Shown one piece after another: positions 54,275 through 62,374 of a DNA stretch of 64,000 nt (position 1 is the stretch's first letter; every line of letters starts with the position of its first letter). Position numbers and translations under genes: made by a program. The notes beneath the pieces are model-generated. The model was not told the origin of the DNA, ran no database searches, and saw only the letters and a list, made by a program, of their open reading frames with translations. The DNA is from Stenotrophomonas chelatiphaga. GTDB lineage: Bacteria; Pseudomonadota; Gammaproteobacteria; Xanthomonadales; Xanthomonadaceae. Location: the NCBI RefSeq assembly GCF_001431535.1, contig NZ_LDJK01000043.1, forward strand, positions 1-64,000, written 5' to 3'.

Positions 54275-55552
54275 ATGACGCCGCGCGCGGGAAGAATCAG
54301 GCAAGCCACGTCCCTGGTTGATCAATGCACCCACGCGGGTATTGCCATGGGGTGCATGGTCGCATTCGGACGTTGGCTGCATGTTGATGACTTCGGGGCC
54401 CTCATGGCGGGCTACGCTATCTGGTTCCTGGCCGAGTCCCTGCAACGATCAGCCATCCTGATTCCTGCAATAATCTCAATCTCCAAGCACGTTGACGCTG
54501 CCGGCGCGTATGCCACATGGTTCCGCGTCGGATTCATCGCAGTGGCAGCATCATCCGGACTTATGCTGGCCGGCGTGCCAGTCGCGCACTACTTCGGTGC
54601 CGAATATTGGCAGACGGCCCTTGTCGCAGGCGCAGTTTTCACCTTTACGGGCGGCATCAACTCGCTGGTGCGGCGCCTGTTTTTCCATTCCGCCGCGTAC
54701 AAACATATTCTTATCGGTGACGGATTCGCCTTGCTGTTATTTGGCATCATCGCAACAGCGATCGTGTCATCTGCTGAAGGCGCAGGACTATCTGTCGCAT
54801 CAGCGTTACTGACGTACGGTATTCTCTTCAGTGCCGCGCCCATGTTCTTGGCGCTCGCGGGCTGGAGACTGGTCTTCGCGGCACCTTTGCAGTTCAAGTC
54901 AATCCTGGCCGGCAACGGCGCGTTCATCAGGCAACTCTCTGCTGGCTCACTCGCCCAGTATCTATACAATAATGGCGTTCAGTTGTTGCTCGCCATCGTC
55001 TCGACCCCCATAGGCGTGGCGGCATTCAGCGCGTCCCGGACGATGGCGCGCCCGCTGTTCATTGTTACGTCTGCTTATTCGGACGCGGAGCGATCGCAGG
55101 CAGCGAAGCAGTTCGCTGCATCTGGGGCACCGGGGTTGGACCGCATGTTCTGGCCGATGATGCGTACACTGGCCTTGGTTTTTGGCCCCATCCTGATCAT
55201 TTTCGCTGCGATCGCGCCATGGATGATGCACGTCGCATTTGACGGGAAGTACGACGACTACGCCATCCATTCAATTTTATGGATCGCTGCCTTGGCGCCG
55301 CAGATTTTTTCCTTTCCGTCGGACATCATTCTGACCACGCGCGGTGACTCTAGGCATCTGATGCGGTCGCGCTTTGAAGCAGCTGGTCTCTGCCTTCTCT
55401 TCTTCTTCGCTGGCTATCTTGTGATGTCGGACGTGCCGGTCGCCTGGGCTATAATCTCGATCATAGCGGCCCGGCTGTGGCTACTGGCGAGGAACAGTCT
55501 CCGCTACGCATCAACGCGCACCTCGAGCCCTTCAAACGAGAGCATGCAATGA
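54275..55552 (+). CDS. wzx: Wzx-type polysaccharide flippase
   Basis: 425 residues with 11-12 predicted helices, of the MATE/MOP type (for example GCMVAFGRWLHVDDFGALMAGYAIWFLAES and GSLAQYLYNNGVQLLLAIVSTPIGVAAFSASR). It should flip the undecaprenyl-linked repeat unit for Wzy. ATG was preferred over a TTG four codons earlier. A 157-bp gap precedes it, the largest in the operon. The stop overlaps the next gene (ATGA). Confidence 0.83.
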   Translation: MTPRAGRIRQATSLVDQCTHAGIAMGCMVAFGRWLHVDDFGALMAGYAIWFLAESLQRSAILIPAIISISKHVDAAGAYATWFRVGFIAVAASSGLMLAGVPVAHYFGAEYWQTALVAGAVFTFTGGINSLVRRLFFHSAAYKHILIGDGFALLLFGIIATAIVSSAEGAGLSVASALLTYGILFSAAPMFLALAGWRLVFAAPLQFKSILAGNGAFIRQLSAGSLAQYLYNNGVQLLLAIVSTPIGVAAFSASRTMARPLFIVTSAYSDAERSQAAKQFAASGAPGLDRMFWPMMRTLALVFGPILIIFAAIAPWMMHVAFDGKYDDYAIHSILWIAALAPQIFSFPSDIILTTRGDSRHLMRSRFEAAGLCLLFFFAGYLVMSDVPVAWAIISIIAARLWLLARNSLRYASTRTSSPSNESMQ

Positions 55553-56532
55553 AAGTCTGGCTTCAACGGTTGAAACGTCGCGCCCGCCCGGCAAAAAACA
55601 TGGCCCAGGCCATTTCAGGATCCTGGTACGATTATGTCCGCTTTATCAAATATGGCGGATGGCGGCTCTCGAACAGTGATTCATCGGTCCGGAACTATCT
55701 GGCTGTCAAGGTATATCATCGCCTTGAGAAGAGCTTGAGCTTCCGCAACCGACGGGCAGGCTCTGGATGGGACGCCCTGCATGAACTACTCGGGATCGTA
55801 AAGGCAGCTGGCGCCGCGGATTCACGTGGTTTTCAAGACAAGGTGGCTGTGAACGTCCTCAGGACATTCGTCGACGAAAGTCCCGCCTTGGCAGCCACCG
55901 CCGCAACAGAGTCGGCGCTGAAATACATCGACAGCCTTCCCGCCTACCCCGAAGTTGGCGGTGGCTATCGTGAATTGACTTCCTCATCCCTGCTGAGTGG
56001 CCAACTGGACTCCCCTGAGAGCTTTTTCTACAGCAGGCATTCCGTTCGTGATTACTCCAGCCGGCCAGTCGCGCGCGAACAGATACTGCGAGCCGTCGAG
56101 TTGGCGAGCAAGAGCCCCTCTGTTTGCAGCCGCCAGGCATGGCATGTCTACGAGATATCAGACAGGGAAAAAATTGATCGCGCCCTGAAGTACCAGAACG
56201 GCAACAAAGGCTTTGGTCACGAGGTTCCGTGCCTGCTGATTGTAACTGCCGACCTGCGCGCATTCGATGCTGGCTACGAACGCAACCAGCCCTGGATCGA
56301 TGGCGGAATGTTCGCTATGTCCCTGGTTTACGCCCTTCATTCTCTTGGCCTGGGCAGTTGTTGCTTGAACTGGAGCAGGACCCCCACTCAGGATCGTGCG
56401 TTCAGAAGCGAAGTTCCAATTTCGGCTGAGCATAGCGTGATCATGATGATTGCGTGCGGCTACCCGAATGACGAGTTTCGTGGCTGCGCTTCGGCCCGTC
56501 GCCCTGTTTCTGAAATACACACGAGGCTGTGA
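55549..56532 (+). CDS. Nitroreductase-family protein with N-terminal extension
   Basis: 327 residues. The first 150 or so form a basic, helical extension with VRNYLAVKVYHRLEKSLSFRNRRAGSGW. The remainder is the FMN-binding nitroreductase fold, beginning FFYSRHSVRDYSSRPVAREQI, with SPSVCSRQAWHVY and a later WIDGGMFAMSLVYALHSLGLGSCCLNW. It is translationally coupled to the flippase and to the lyase. A redox enzyme in a Wzx/Wzy operon is unusual; it may modify a sugar or have become non-catalytic. Confidence 0.82.
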   Translation: MKVWLQRLKRRARPAKNMAQAISGSWYDYVRFIKYGGWRLSNSDSSVRNYLAVKVYHRLEKSLSFRNRRAGSGWDALHELLGIVKAAGAADSRGFQDKVAVNVLRTFVDESPALAATAATESALKYIDSLPAYPEVGGGYRELTSSSLLSGQLDSPESFFYSRHSVRDYSSRPVAREQILRAVELASKSPSVCSRQAWHVYEISDREKIDRALKYQNGNKGFGHEVPCLLIVTADLRAFDAGYERNQPWIDGGMFAMSLVYALHSLGLGSCCLNWSRTPTQDRAFRSEVPISAEHSVIMMIACGYPNDEFRGCASARRPVSEIHTRL

Positions 56533-57554
56533 CATTGCCAAAGGGAGCCGCCTTGAGTTTCCTCGCCCGCGTGAGCATGGCTTTGCTCATTGTCGTTTAC
56601 ACGTTCAACGCCAATGCGAATTCGGCGCAATGTGAATCCGTAGCTCCGGGTACTGTCGTAAAAGACGTCGAAACTACATCAGTCTACATGGATCGTCAGT
56701 CATCAGTAGTCGACGAAGCACGTAAAAAGCAGAACTCAATCGACGTTGCACCCATTGATCGTGCAGCCTTGCAAATCGCCGAGATGTCAAACAAATACGT
56801 GACTGGCGATGATTGCAGCGGAATGCGTGCGCTCCAGCTCCTCAGCCAATGGGCATCGCGCGATGGCTTATCCCATCCTGTCGGGTTTCAGGGCCAAGTG
56901 ACGTCAATGCTCTATGGGATGTCGTTTGTGTCTTCGTTCGGCCAGAGCGCTGAACTTTGCAGAGATGCAGATTGCGACAGAACAAAGCGCTGGCTCGCGA
57001 TGCTCGCAGATCAGTCCCTGACCTACTTCTCAGCTTCCGGCCGGAAGAGAAACAACCTCTTTTACTGGAGCTCCGCGTTTGCGGTTTTCGCAGGCCGGTA
57101 TACAGGACGGAATGCGCTCTATGAACGCGGAAAGGCTGGGATCGCAGAGGGCTTCTCCCACATAGATGCGGATGGTTTTCCGTATGAAAATAGTCGTGGG
57201 AAGCGAGCGCTTTTTTACAACGCGTACGCGTTCACCGCTCTCACGTGGGGCGCGGCTGGTGTATCAAGAGACTGGATGCTAGAGCAGGCTGAAGCGAATC
57301 CGAACGTTGTGATACTGCAAACGCGATTGGATGACTATCGTGCCGGAAAGTATGATCACAGCTTTTACTCAACGTCCCAAGAGATCGTTCACTTCCCCTA
57401 CTGGAAATTGCCATGGCAAGTCGCGGGGGCAGCCTCCACATCAGAGGCATGCAAAGCTATGGATAACTCGCTTCGGCACAAGGTACTTGGAGGCTCAACT
57501 TCGCTGATGTTGAGCAAGCTCTGGCATTTGCCCCAGTGCGCGACCGGCAATTAA
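56529..57554 (+). CDS. Alginate-lyase-like polysaccharide lyase
   Basis: 341 residues with a GTG start overlapping the previous stop. Signal-like segment FLARVSMALLIVVYTFNANA, then the alpha/alpha-barrel of the alginate lyase family with RNNLFYW and SRGKRALFYNAYAFTAL. The Arg and Tyr of the second motif and the NN pair match the known active site, but the His expected after NN is Leu. It probably trims or degrades the exported polymer in the periplasm. The missing His makes its mechanism uncertain. Confidence 0.78.
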   Translation: MTLPKGAALSFLARVSMALLIVVYTFNANANSAQCESVAPGTVVKDVETTSVYMDRQSSVVDEARKKQNSIDVAPIDRAALQIAEMSNKYVTGDDCSGMRALQLLSQWASRDGLSHPVGFQGQVTSMLYGMSFVSSFGQSAELCRDADCDRTKRWLAMLADQSLTYFSASGRKRNNLFYWSSAFAVFAGRYTGRNALYERGKAGIAEGFSHIDADGFPYENSRGKRALFYNAYAFTALTWGAAGVSRDWMLEQAEANPNVVILQTRLDDYRAGKYDHSFYSTSQEIVHFPYWKLPWQVAGAASTSEACKAMDNSLRHKVLGGSTSLMLSKLWHLPQCATGN

Positions 57555-57596
57555 AGCCTGCCGAGATCGCTGAGTTCTCGGGTCGAGCTCCACTCA

Positions 57597-57624
57597 GGCG
57601 CGGAGTGTCATCGGACACCGCGCC
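57597..57624 (+). terminator. Candidate terminator of the exopolysaccharide operon
   Basis: GGCGCG and CGCGCC flank GTGTC-atcg-GACAC, with GA unpaired on the 5' side, giving 11 paired bases 42 nt after the lyase stop. No T-tract follows, so termination may be Rho-dependent. Confidence 0.5.
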
Positions 57625-57677
57625 GAGGGCCGATGCTGCGCACGATACTCTAGTTTAGGTTACACTACTCGGCCAGC

Positions 57678-57754
57678 GCGCTCGTAGCTCAGCCGGATAG
57701 AGTAGTGGCTTCCGAAGCCATTGGTCGGGGGTTCGAATCCCTCCGGGCGCACCA
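57678..57754 (+). tRNA. tRNA-Arg (anticodon CCG)
   Basis: A 77-nt cloverleaf including encoded CCA. Acceptor GCGCTCG/CGGGCGC, D arm GCTC/GAGT, anticodon stem GTGGC/GCCAT with loop TTCCGAA (anticodon CCG, reading CGG), and a T arm with GGTTCGAATCCC. It lies just beyond the exopolysaccharide operon. Confidence 0.95.
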
Positions 57755-57920
57755 TCTCCCTCGCTTATCCCACCGTCCCAGGCTCACCGCCCGGACGCCG
57801 CGAACGGGCCCGCTGAAGGCCTGTTCAGCCACGGCAGCGACGCTTCACACCCCCTCCAACTCCCCTGCGACAGCATCGGCCTCCCACGGGCGCCTGCCCG
57901 CCTGCAGAGGAGTGGCATCG

Positions 57921-58313
57921 ATGAACATCCTGCGTACCCCGCTTGCCCGGTCCCTGGCCGTAGCTGTCGCCTTCGCCATGGCCGTCCCCGCTTTCGCCGC
58001 ACCTGCGGACAAGTGGAACGTCGAGCTCAAGGGCCGTTCCAAGGTCGATGGCGAGATCACCCTTGCGGTGAGGCCGGAAGCCGGTGAAGCCACCAACGTC
58101 GCCATCGCCATTCCGGCGGCCACCAATCATGAGGCGGCTGCGGTGTTGATCTCCAACGCGCTGTCGAAGGAGTTCGGCACAGGTGTCTACGCCATCAAGA
58201 CTGATGACCTGGACGAGGTAGAGATCAAGGCTGTCAACGGCAACCGCGATTTCGATGTGATGGTCATACGTAACACCGCGGATGGTCTGGAGCTCAAGCT
58301 CGACCGCGATTGA
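57921..58313 (+). CDS. Secreted hypothetical protein
   Basis: 130 residues: signal peptide MNILRTPLARSLAVAVAFAM (cleavage near AFA-AP), then two strand-rich halves (NVELKGRSKVDGEITLAV and VYAIKTDDLDEVEIKAVNGNRDFDVMVI). AGAGGAG lies 8 nt before the ATG. It is probably periplasmic. No family recognised. Confidence 0.7.
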   Translation: MNILRTPLARSLAVAVAFAMAVPAFAAPADKWNVELKGRSKVDGEITLAVRPEAGEATNVAIAIPAATNHEAAAVLISNALSKEFGTGVYAIKTDDLDEVEIKAVNGNRDFDVMVIRNTADGLELKLDRD

Positions 58314-58458
58314 TCCGGGCGGCCCCTGCCTCTTGCGGGGGCCTGCCTTGAACCGCTGGCGCATTCCGCATCACGGCGTACCCGGGCGCGTCGCCTTCAG
58401 CTGCCGCCCTGTTCCCGCACTCCGTGTGCTGCACCGACCGTCTGCAACACCCACATGT

Positions 58459-58746
58459 GCAACTTTGCCCATGTACGCAGGGGCCCGTGACTGATTGGAT
58501 GAACCTGCTGGCGACGAAGAGCGCCAGCCGGGATTCGCATCCTGATTTGAAGGCGGCATTTGGCTCTGTTTTGCCCTCTGGGCACGGCGGAGAATGCACT
58601 GCATCGCGCACCGAAACCATGGTGGGCGATGCGGGGGATCCCAGATCCGCCGGTCATTTTTGCTGCCTTCAACCGGTATGCGAACCCGCATCGCCCGCCA
58701 CCTGACGCTTCGGCGCAGGTGGCCTCAAGCCTTGCGAGGTTCATCA
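58459..58746 (+). ncRNA. Conserved structured leader, copy B
   Basis: A 288-nt leader that aligns along its length with copy A at 22.8-23.1 kb (minus strand). Hairpins: CGGGAT-tcgc-ATCCTG (58529-58544), TGCCC-tct-GGGCA (58572-58584), and a long 3' stem GCCACCTG/CAGGTGGC closing CGC-TTCG-GCG (58697-58723), which ends 23 nt before the ATG. Loops and some pairs differ from copy A while pairing is kept. Inner frames start MYAGARD and MVGDAGD. It is probably a cis-regulatory RNA of the downstream pair. Confidence 0.6.
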
Positions 58747-59175
58747 ATGGATACGCCGAATGAATCGCAATACCCCCTGAGCGCGAAGCGTCTGTACACG
58801 CTGATGGGCGACAGAATGCTCGATTTCCCGCCGCACTTCATCGAACGCCTGGAGCGGCGGTTGGAAGCGTTCGAAACCTCGCGCACCAACAAGCATCGCG
58901 TGGTCCATCTTCGCTTCGTTCCAGACGTCGGGCCCGACGCACCGCTGATCGGCAACAGGCCCCATGCAGATCTCCAACGTACCGCACAGGTCGCCGTGCC
59001 CATCCGCACGCTGCAGGGACTCGCGTCGATCTTCGAAATCCTGCATTCCGTGCACCTGGGCCGGCAGGACGGCCAGCCGGATAGCGGCCTGAGCGACCAC
59101 TTGGTGGAAGGGCTCATCGTCTCTGGCCGCGCATTGGTCCGCTTGTCCGCAGATGCCATGTGGGGTACTGAATGA
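58747..59175 (+). CDS. Hypothetical protein, first gene of module B
   Basis: 142 residues, soluble. The C-terminal half is a paralogue of the 87-residue protein at 22.5-22.8 kb (shared TLQGLASIFEILHSVHL and LVEGLIVSGRALVRL). The N-terminal part (PLSAKRLYTLMGDRMLDFPPHFIERLERRL) has no counterpart there. GAGG lies 7 nt before the ATG. Stop and next start overlap as ATGA. Function unknown. Confidence 0.75.
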   Translation: MDTPNESQYPLSAKRLYTLMGDRMLDFPPHFIERLERRLEAFETSRTNKHRVVHLRFVPDVGPDAPLIGNRPHADLQRTAQVAVPIRTLQGLASIFEILHSVHLGRQDGQPDSGLSDHLVEGLIVSGRALVRLSADAMWGTE

Positions 59176-59462
59176 CGCCCTATGAGCAGGCAAGGGCCCA
59201 TCTGGCCAACCACCGTGCGGCCGATATGGCCGACTACCTGGACACCCGCCTGCACATGAGCCACTACGACGAGAGCACGTTCGCCCGCTCGTTGCTGCTG
59301 GTATCCGAGCTGCACGGAATGAGCCTCGTCGCCCACGCGTGCGGCCTCGACAGCGACGCCATGCGCCGGCAGCTGAACGGCACCCGCCCCTTGTATTTCG
59401 ACAGCGTGCTGGGCGTGACACGTGCGTTGGGCATCCAGCTGCGGCTGGAAGCATCTGCCTGA
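59172..59462 (+). CDS. Helix-turn-helix antidote-like protein, second gene of module B
   Basis: 96 residues. MSLVAHACGLDSDAMRRQLNG forms a helix-turn-helix followed by a VTRALGIQLRLEA helix, paralogous to the 92-residue protein at 22.3-22.5 kb. It is probably a DNA-binding regulator that, with its partner, could control the leader-bearing transcript (inference). Confidence 0.75.
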   Translation: MTPYEQARAHLANHRAADMADYLDTRLHMSHYDESTFARSLLLVSELHGMSLVAHACGLDSDAMRRQLNGTRPLYFDSVLGVTRALGIQLRLEASA

Positions 59463-59680
59463 TCGCACCGCGTGCTGGCGGTTTCAATGGGGCTCTGGCC
59501 TGTATCCGCAGCTTGCCCATTCAAGTGCTTTCGGCGCGGGTCGTCAGCCCGCGTTGGGCCACATGACGGGCGCATCAAACGCTGCTCACCCGCAGTGGAC
59601 TCGCACTTGTCCAAGGTGGTCCCCAACGGCACGGCATCTGTCCCGCCGTTCCAAACGACCACTCACACGGAGCACTATCT

Positions 59681-60130
59681 ATGAGCACCCAGTCCAAGAT
59701 CGAACACAGCCTCAACGACCTGATCGAGATCGCACGTGATGGTCAGAAGTTCTACAGCGAAGCCGCGACCAAGGTGAAGGACGCCGAGCTGGCTGCCCTG
59801 TTCACCCGCATCGCCGGCAGCAAGGCCGACATTGTCACCTCGCTGAGCGCCACCGTCGCCGCTACCGGTGGTGAGCCGGCAGAGCACGGCACCTTCGTCG
59901 GTTCGGTGCAGAAGATGTACGGCAACATCCGCGCCACCCTGGGCGACACCCAGTACGGCTACGTGGCCGAGCTGGAAGAGTCCGAAGATCGCCTGCTGAA
60001 GGCCTTCAAGGGTGTGCTGACCGACAACGACGTGCCGGCCCCGGTGCGCACCGAAGTCACCCGCCTGCTGCCGGAAGTGCAGGAGACCCATGCGGTCATG
60101 CGCGCCCGCAAGCATGCAATGAAGTCGTAA
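59681..60130 (+). CDS. PA2169-family four-helix-bundle protein (DUF2383)
   Basis: 149 residues of four amphipathic helices. LNDLIEIARDGQKFYSEAATKVKDAELAALF and the following Glu/His-containing helices match the PA2169/ferritin-like DUF2383 group. Members are associated with stress or biofilm growth; the molecular function is not defined. A strong Rho-independent terminator follows at once, so this is a single-gene transcript. Confidence 0.85.
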   Translation: MSTQSKIEHSLNDLIEIARDGQKFYSEAATKVKDAELAALFTRIAGSKADIVTSLSATVAATGGEPAEHGTFVGSVQKMYGNIRATLGDTQYGYVAELEESEDRLLKAFKGVLTDNDVPAPVRTEVTRLLPEVQETHAVMRARKHAMKS

Positions 60131-60152
60131 GACTTCAGTAAGCAGCTTTCTG

Positions 60153-60186
60153 AAAGCCGACGCTGCCTGGCAGCGTCGGCTTTTTT
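60153..60186 (+). terminator. Rho-independent terminator
   Basis: AAAGCCGACGCTG pairs with CAGCGTCGGCTTT around CCTGG, then T6 (60181-60186). This is the clearest intrinsic terminator in the window; it ends the DUF2383 gene and may also serve the converging comF. Confidence 0.93.
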
Positions 60187-60212
60187 GTGGGTGATCTACC
60201 GCCCCCGCCCCA

Positions 60213-60899
60213 TCACGGCACCCGCGCGCACACCCAGGCATTGACCTGCTGGCAGCCGGCTTTGCGCAGCGCTTCGGCACACGCATGCAACGTGCTGCCG
60301 GTGGTCATCACATCGTCCACCAGCACCACTGCCTGCGGCACCTCCCCCACGACACCGAACGCGCCATCCAGGTTGTGCCGGCGTGCATCGGCATTGCGCT
60401 CGGACTGCGGTGCGGTGGCGCGGATCCGTCGCAGGCCTTTCCAGCGCGGTGCGCCGATCAGGCGCGCCAGCTCCGCCGCCTGGTCGTAGCCGCGTTGCCG
60501 CAGGCGGCTGGGGTGGAGCGGCACAGCCACCAGCGGCGCCAGTGCCCACGGCGGTGGGTTGAGGGCCATCAGGTTGGCCATCAAACGTCCTGCGGCGAGG
60601 TCCGAATGAAATTTGTAGCGCAGCAGCAGCCCGGACACCGGGTCTTCGTAACGCAGGCTGGCCCAGCAGGCATCCAGCGGTGGTGGCGATTCTTCGCAGC
60701 GGAAGCAGAGCGCGTCCGCGTCTTCGTGCAAGGGAAGTGCGCAGCGCGCGCAGCCGTCGCTGTGCCAGGGGAGGGTCAGGCTGCAGGCACCGCAGAGTTC
60801 GTGGCCGCGTTCGCCGGGGTCGGCGCAGATCTGGCAGACCGGGGGCAGCAGGCTGCACAGCAGGCCGTTGGCGAGGGTGCGGAAGGTGGGCAGCGGCAT
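60213..60899 (-). CDS. comF: ComF-family phosphoribosyltransferase-like protein
   Basis: 228 residues: an N-terminal zinc-finger-like set of Cys pairs (CQIC, CGAC, CARC, CFRC) and a C-terminal PRTase fold with PRPP motif VVLVDDVMTTGSTL. ComF proteins assist DNA uptake in natural transformation; comM elsewhere in the window is in the same process. The ATG was chosen to begin MPLPTFRTLANGLL. Confidence 0.9.
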   Translation of the reverse strand: MPLPTFRTLANGLLCSLLPPVCQICADPGERGHELCGACSLTLPWHSDGCARCALPLHEDADALCFRCEESPPPLDACWASLRYEDPVSGLLLRYKFHSDLAAGRLMANLMALNPPPWALAPLVAVPLHPSRLRQRGYDQAAELARLIGAPRWKGLRRIRATAPQSERNADARRHNLDGAFGVVGEVPQAVVLVDDVMTTGSTLHACAEALRKAGCQQVNAWVCARVP

Positions 60900-60980
60900 G
60901 ATGGGGATCAGGATGCGGCTGGTGGAGGGTGTCTGGTATCGGAGGATGGCGCGGGGTGGCGGGGGGATATGGCGTGCCTG

Positions 60981-61070
60981 TGACGACCAACGGTCGTCAC
61001 CCACCGGGGGCGGCTGGATGACGGCCAGCGGCCGTCACTACCGTGCTCGCGACCAGCGGTCGTCACTACC
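60981..61070 (-). repeat. Three SMAG REP units
   Basis: Units at 60981-61004, 61018-61042 and 61050-61070 have GTAG or GGGTG heads on the minus strand. The last lacks the outer TGA of its 5' arm. They lie between the divergent comF and bioF genes, so they overlap the promoter region. Confidence 0.8.
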
Positions 61071-61151
61071 GACCGGCGGTGGGGCGGGCTCACGGACCCG
61101 TTGGCGACGGTTTTGCTACGCTAGCCGCCCGTTCATCCGTAGTGCGCCCCG

Positions 61152-62366
61152 ATGGCCCGTCCTGATCTGTTCGAGCGAATCCAGACCCTGCGCAGCAGCG
61201 CGGACAGCCTGCGTTCGGTTGCGCCGGTGCAGGCCGTGGGCCGCCGCGATGGCGTCCGCGTGGAGGTCGATGGCCATACGCTGACCAGCTTCCGCGGCAG
61301 CGATTACCTCGGCCTGGCGCAGCAGTTCGGCGTGGTCAACGCGCTGCAGGACGCCGTGGCGCGCGAAGGCGTCAACGGCGGCGCCGCGCCGGCCGCCGGT
61401 GGCCGCCATGCGCTGCACCAGGCGCTGGAAGCCGAGGCCGCCGAGTGGCTGGGCCATCCGCGCGCGTTGTTGTTCAGCAGTGCCTACCTGGCCAACCTGG
61501 CCGTGCAGCAGGTGCTGCTGTGCGAAGACGGCGACGTCTGCGCGCAGGACCAGCTCAACCATCCCAGCCTGCTTGATGCCACGGCATTGGCCGGTGCGCG
61601 CCTGCGCCGCTACCCGCACCTGGATACCGAAGGGGCGATGCGCCAGCTCAAGCATGCTGCCGAAGGCGCGGCGATGCTGGCGACCGATGCCGTGTTCTGC
61701 ATCGATGGCGACAGTGCGCCGCTGCGTTCGTTGACGCTGGTCGCGCGCATGCAGCAGGCGCTGCTGTGCGTGGATGATACACATGGCATCGGCGTGCTCG
61801 GCGATGGCGGCCGTGGCAGCGTGTCGGCCGCCGGACTGGGCACCGCCGAGGTGCCGTTGCAGGTGTTCGCGCTGGATGCCGCACTCGGTGGCTCCGGCGC
61901 GCTGGTGGTCGGTGATGCCGCACTGCTGGAACATCTGGCCGCCACCGCGCGTCCCTATCTGTATTCCCCCGCGCTGTCGCCGGCATTGGCGGCGGCATCG
62001 CTGGAAGCGCTGCGCCTGGCGCGCCGCGATGACTGGCGCCGCGAGAAGCTGGTTGAACTGGTCGGCGTGTTCCGCAGCGCCGCGCGCGGTCACGGCCTGG
62101 GCCTGATGGCGGCCGAAACCCCGATCCAGTCGCTGTCCTTCGCCACCGACCAGCAGGCCATGGCGCTGGCGCAGAACCTGCAGCAGGCCGGCATGTGGGT
62201 TGGCACCGTTGCGGCCGGACTGACCGGCGATGGTGCCGCGCGCGTACGCGTCAGCCTGTCCGCCCTGCATGTGCCCGCGCAGGTGCAGGCGTTGGTGGAT
62301 GCGATCGCGCGTGCGCGCGATGGCCTGCATGCCGGCACCTTGCTGCCGGCCGCTGCGCTGGCCTGA
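61152..62366 (+). CDS. bioF: 8-amino-7-oxononanoate synthase-like protein lacking the PLP lysine
   Basis: 404 residues. Overall it matches xanthomonad Bio[36 protein letters not shown], cofactor motif [11 protein letters not shown], late [10 protein letters not shown]. BioF condenses pimeloyl-ACP with alanine in biotin synthesis. However, the universal TLGKALGG block is replaced by FALDAALGG, so residue 243, which should be the Schiff-base lysine, is Ala. The substrate-site stretch after GVNGG is also altered. Without that lysine, normal catalysis is not expected. It heads an operon with bioH. Confidence 0.85.
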   Translation: MARPDLFERIQTLRSSADSLRSVAPVQAVGRRDGVRVEVDGHTLTSFRGSDYLGLAQQFGVVNALQDAVAREGVNGGAAPAAGGRHALHQALEAEAAEWLGHPRALLFSSAYLANLAVQQVLLCEDGDVCAQDQLNHPSLLDATALAGARLRRYPHLDTEGAMRQLKHAAEGAAMLATDAVFCIDGDSAPLRSLTLVARMQQALLCVDDTHGIGVLGDGGRGSVSAAGLGTAEVPLQVFALDAALGGSGALVVGDAALLEHLAATARPYLYSPALSPALAAASLEALRLARRDDWRREKLVELVGVFRSAARGHGLGLMAAETPIQSLSFATDQQAMALAQNLQQAGMWVGTVAAGLTGDGAARVRVSLSALHVPAQVQALVDAIARARDGLHAGTLLPAAALA

Positions 62367-62374
62367 TCCAGCAC

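Noticed and set aside
57678-57754. tRNA-Arg as an integration site with a duplicated 3' end
   Set aside because: No second copy of the tRNA 3' segment and no integrase gene was found in the window.
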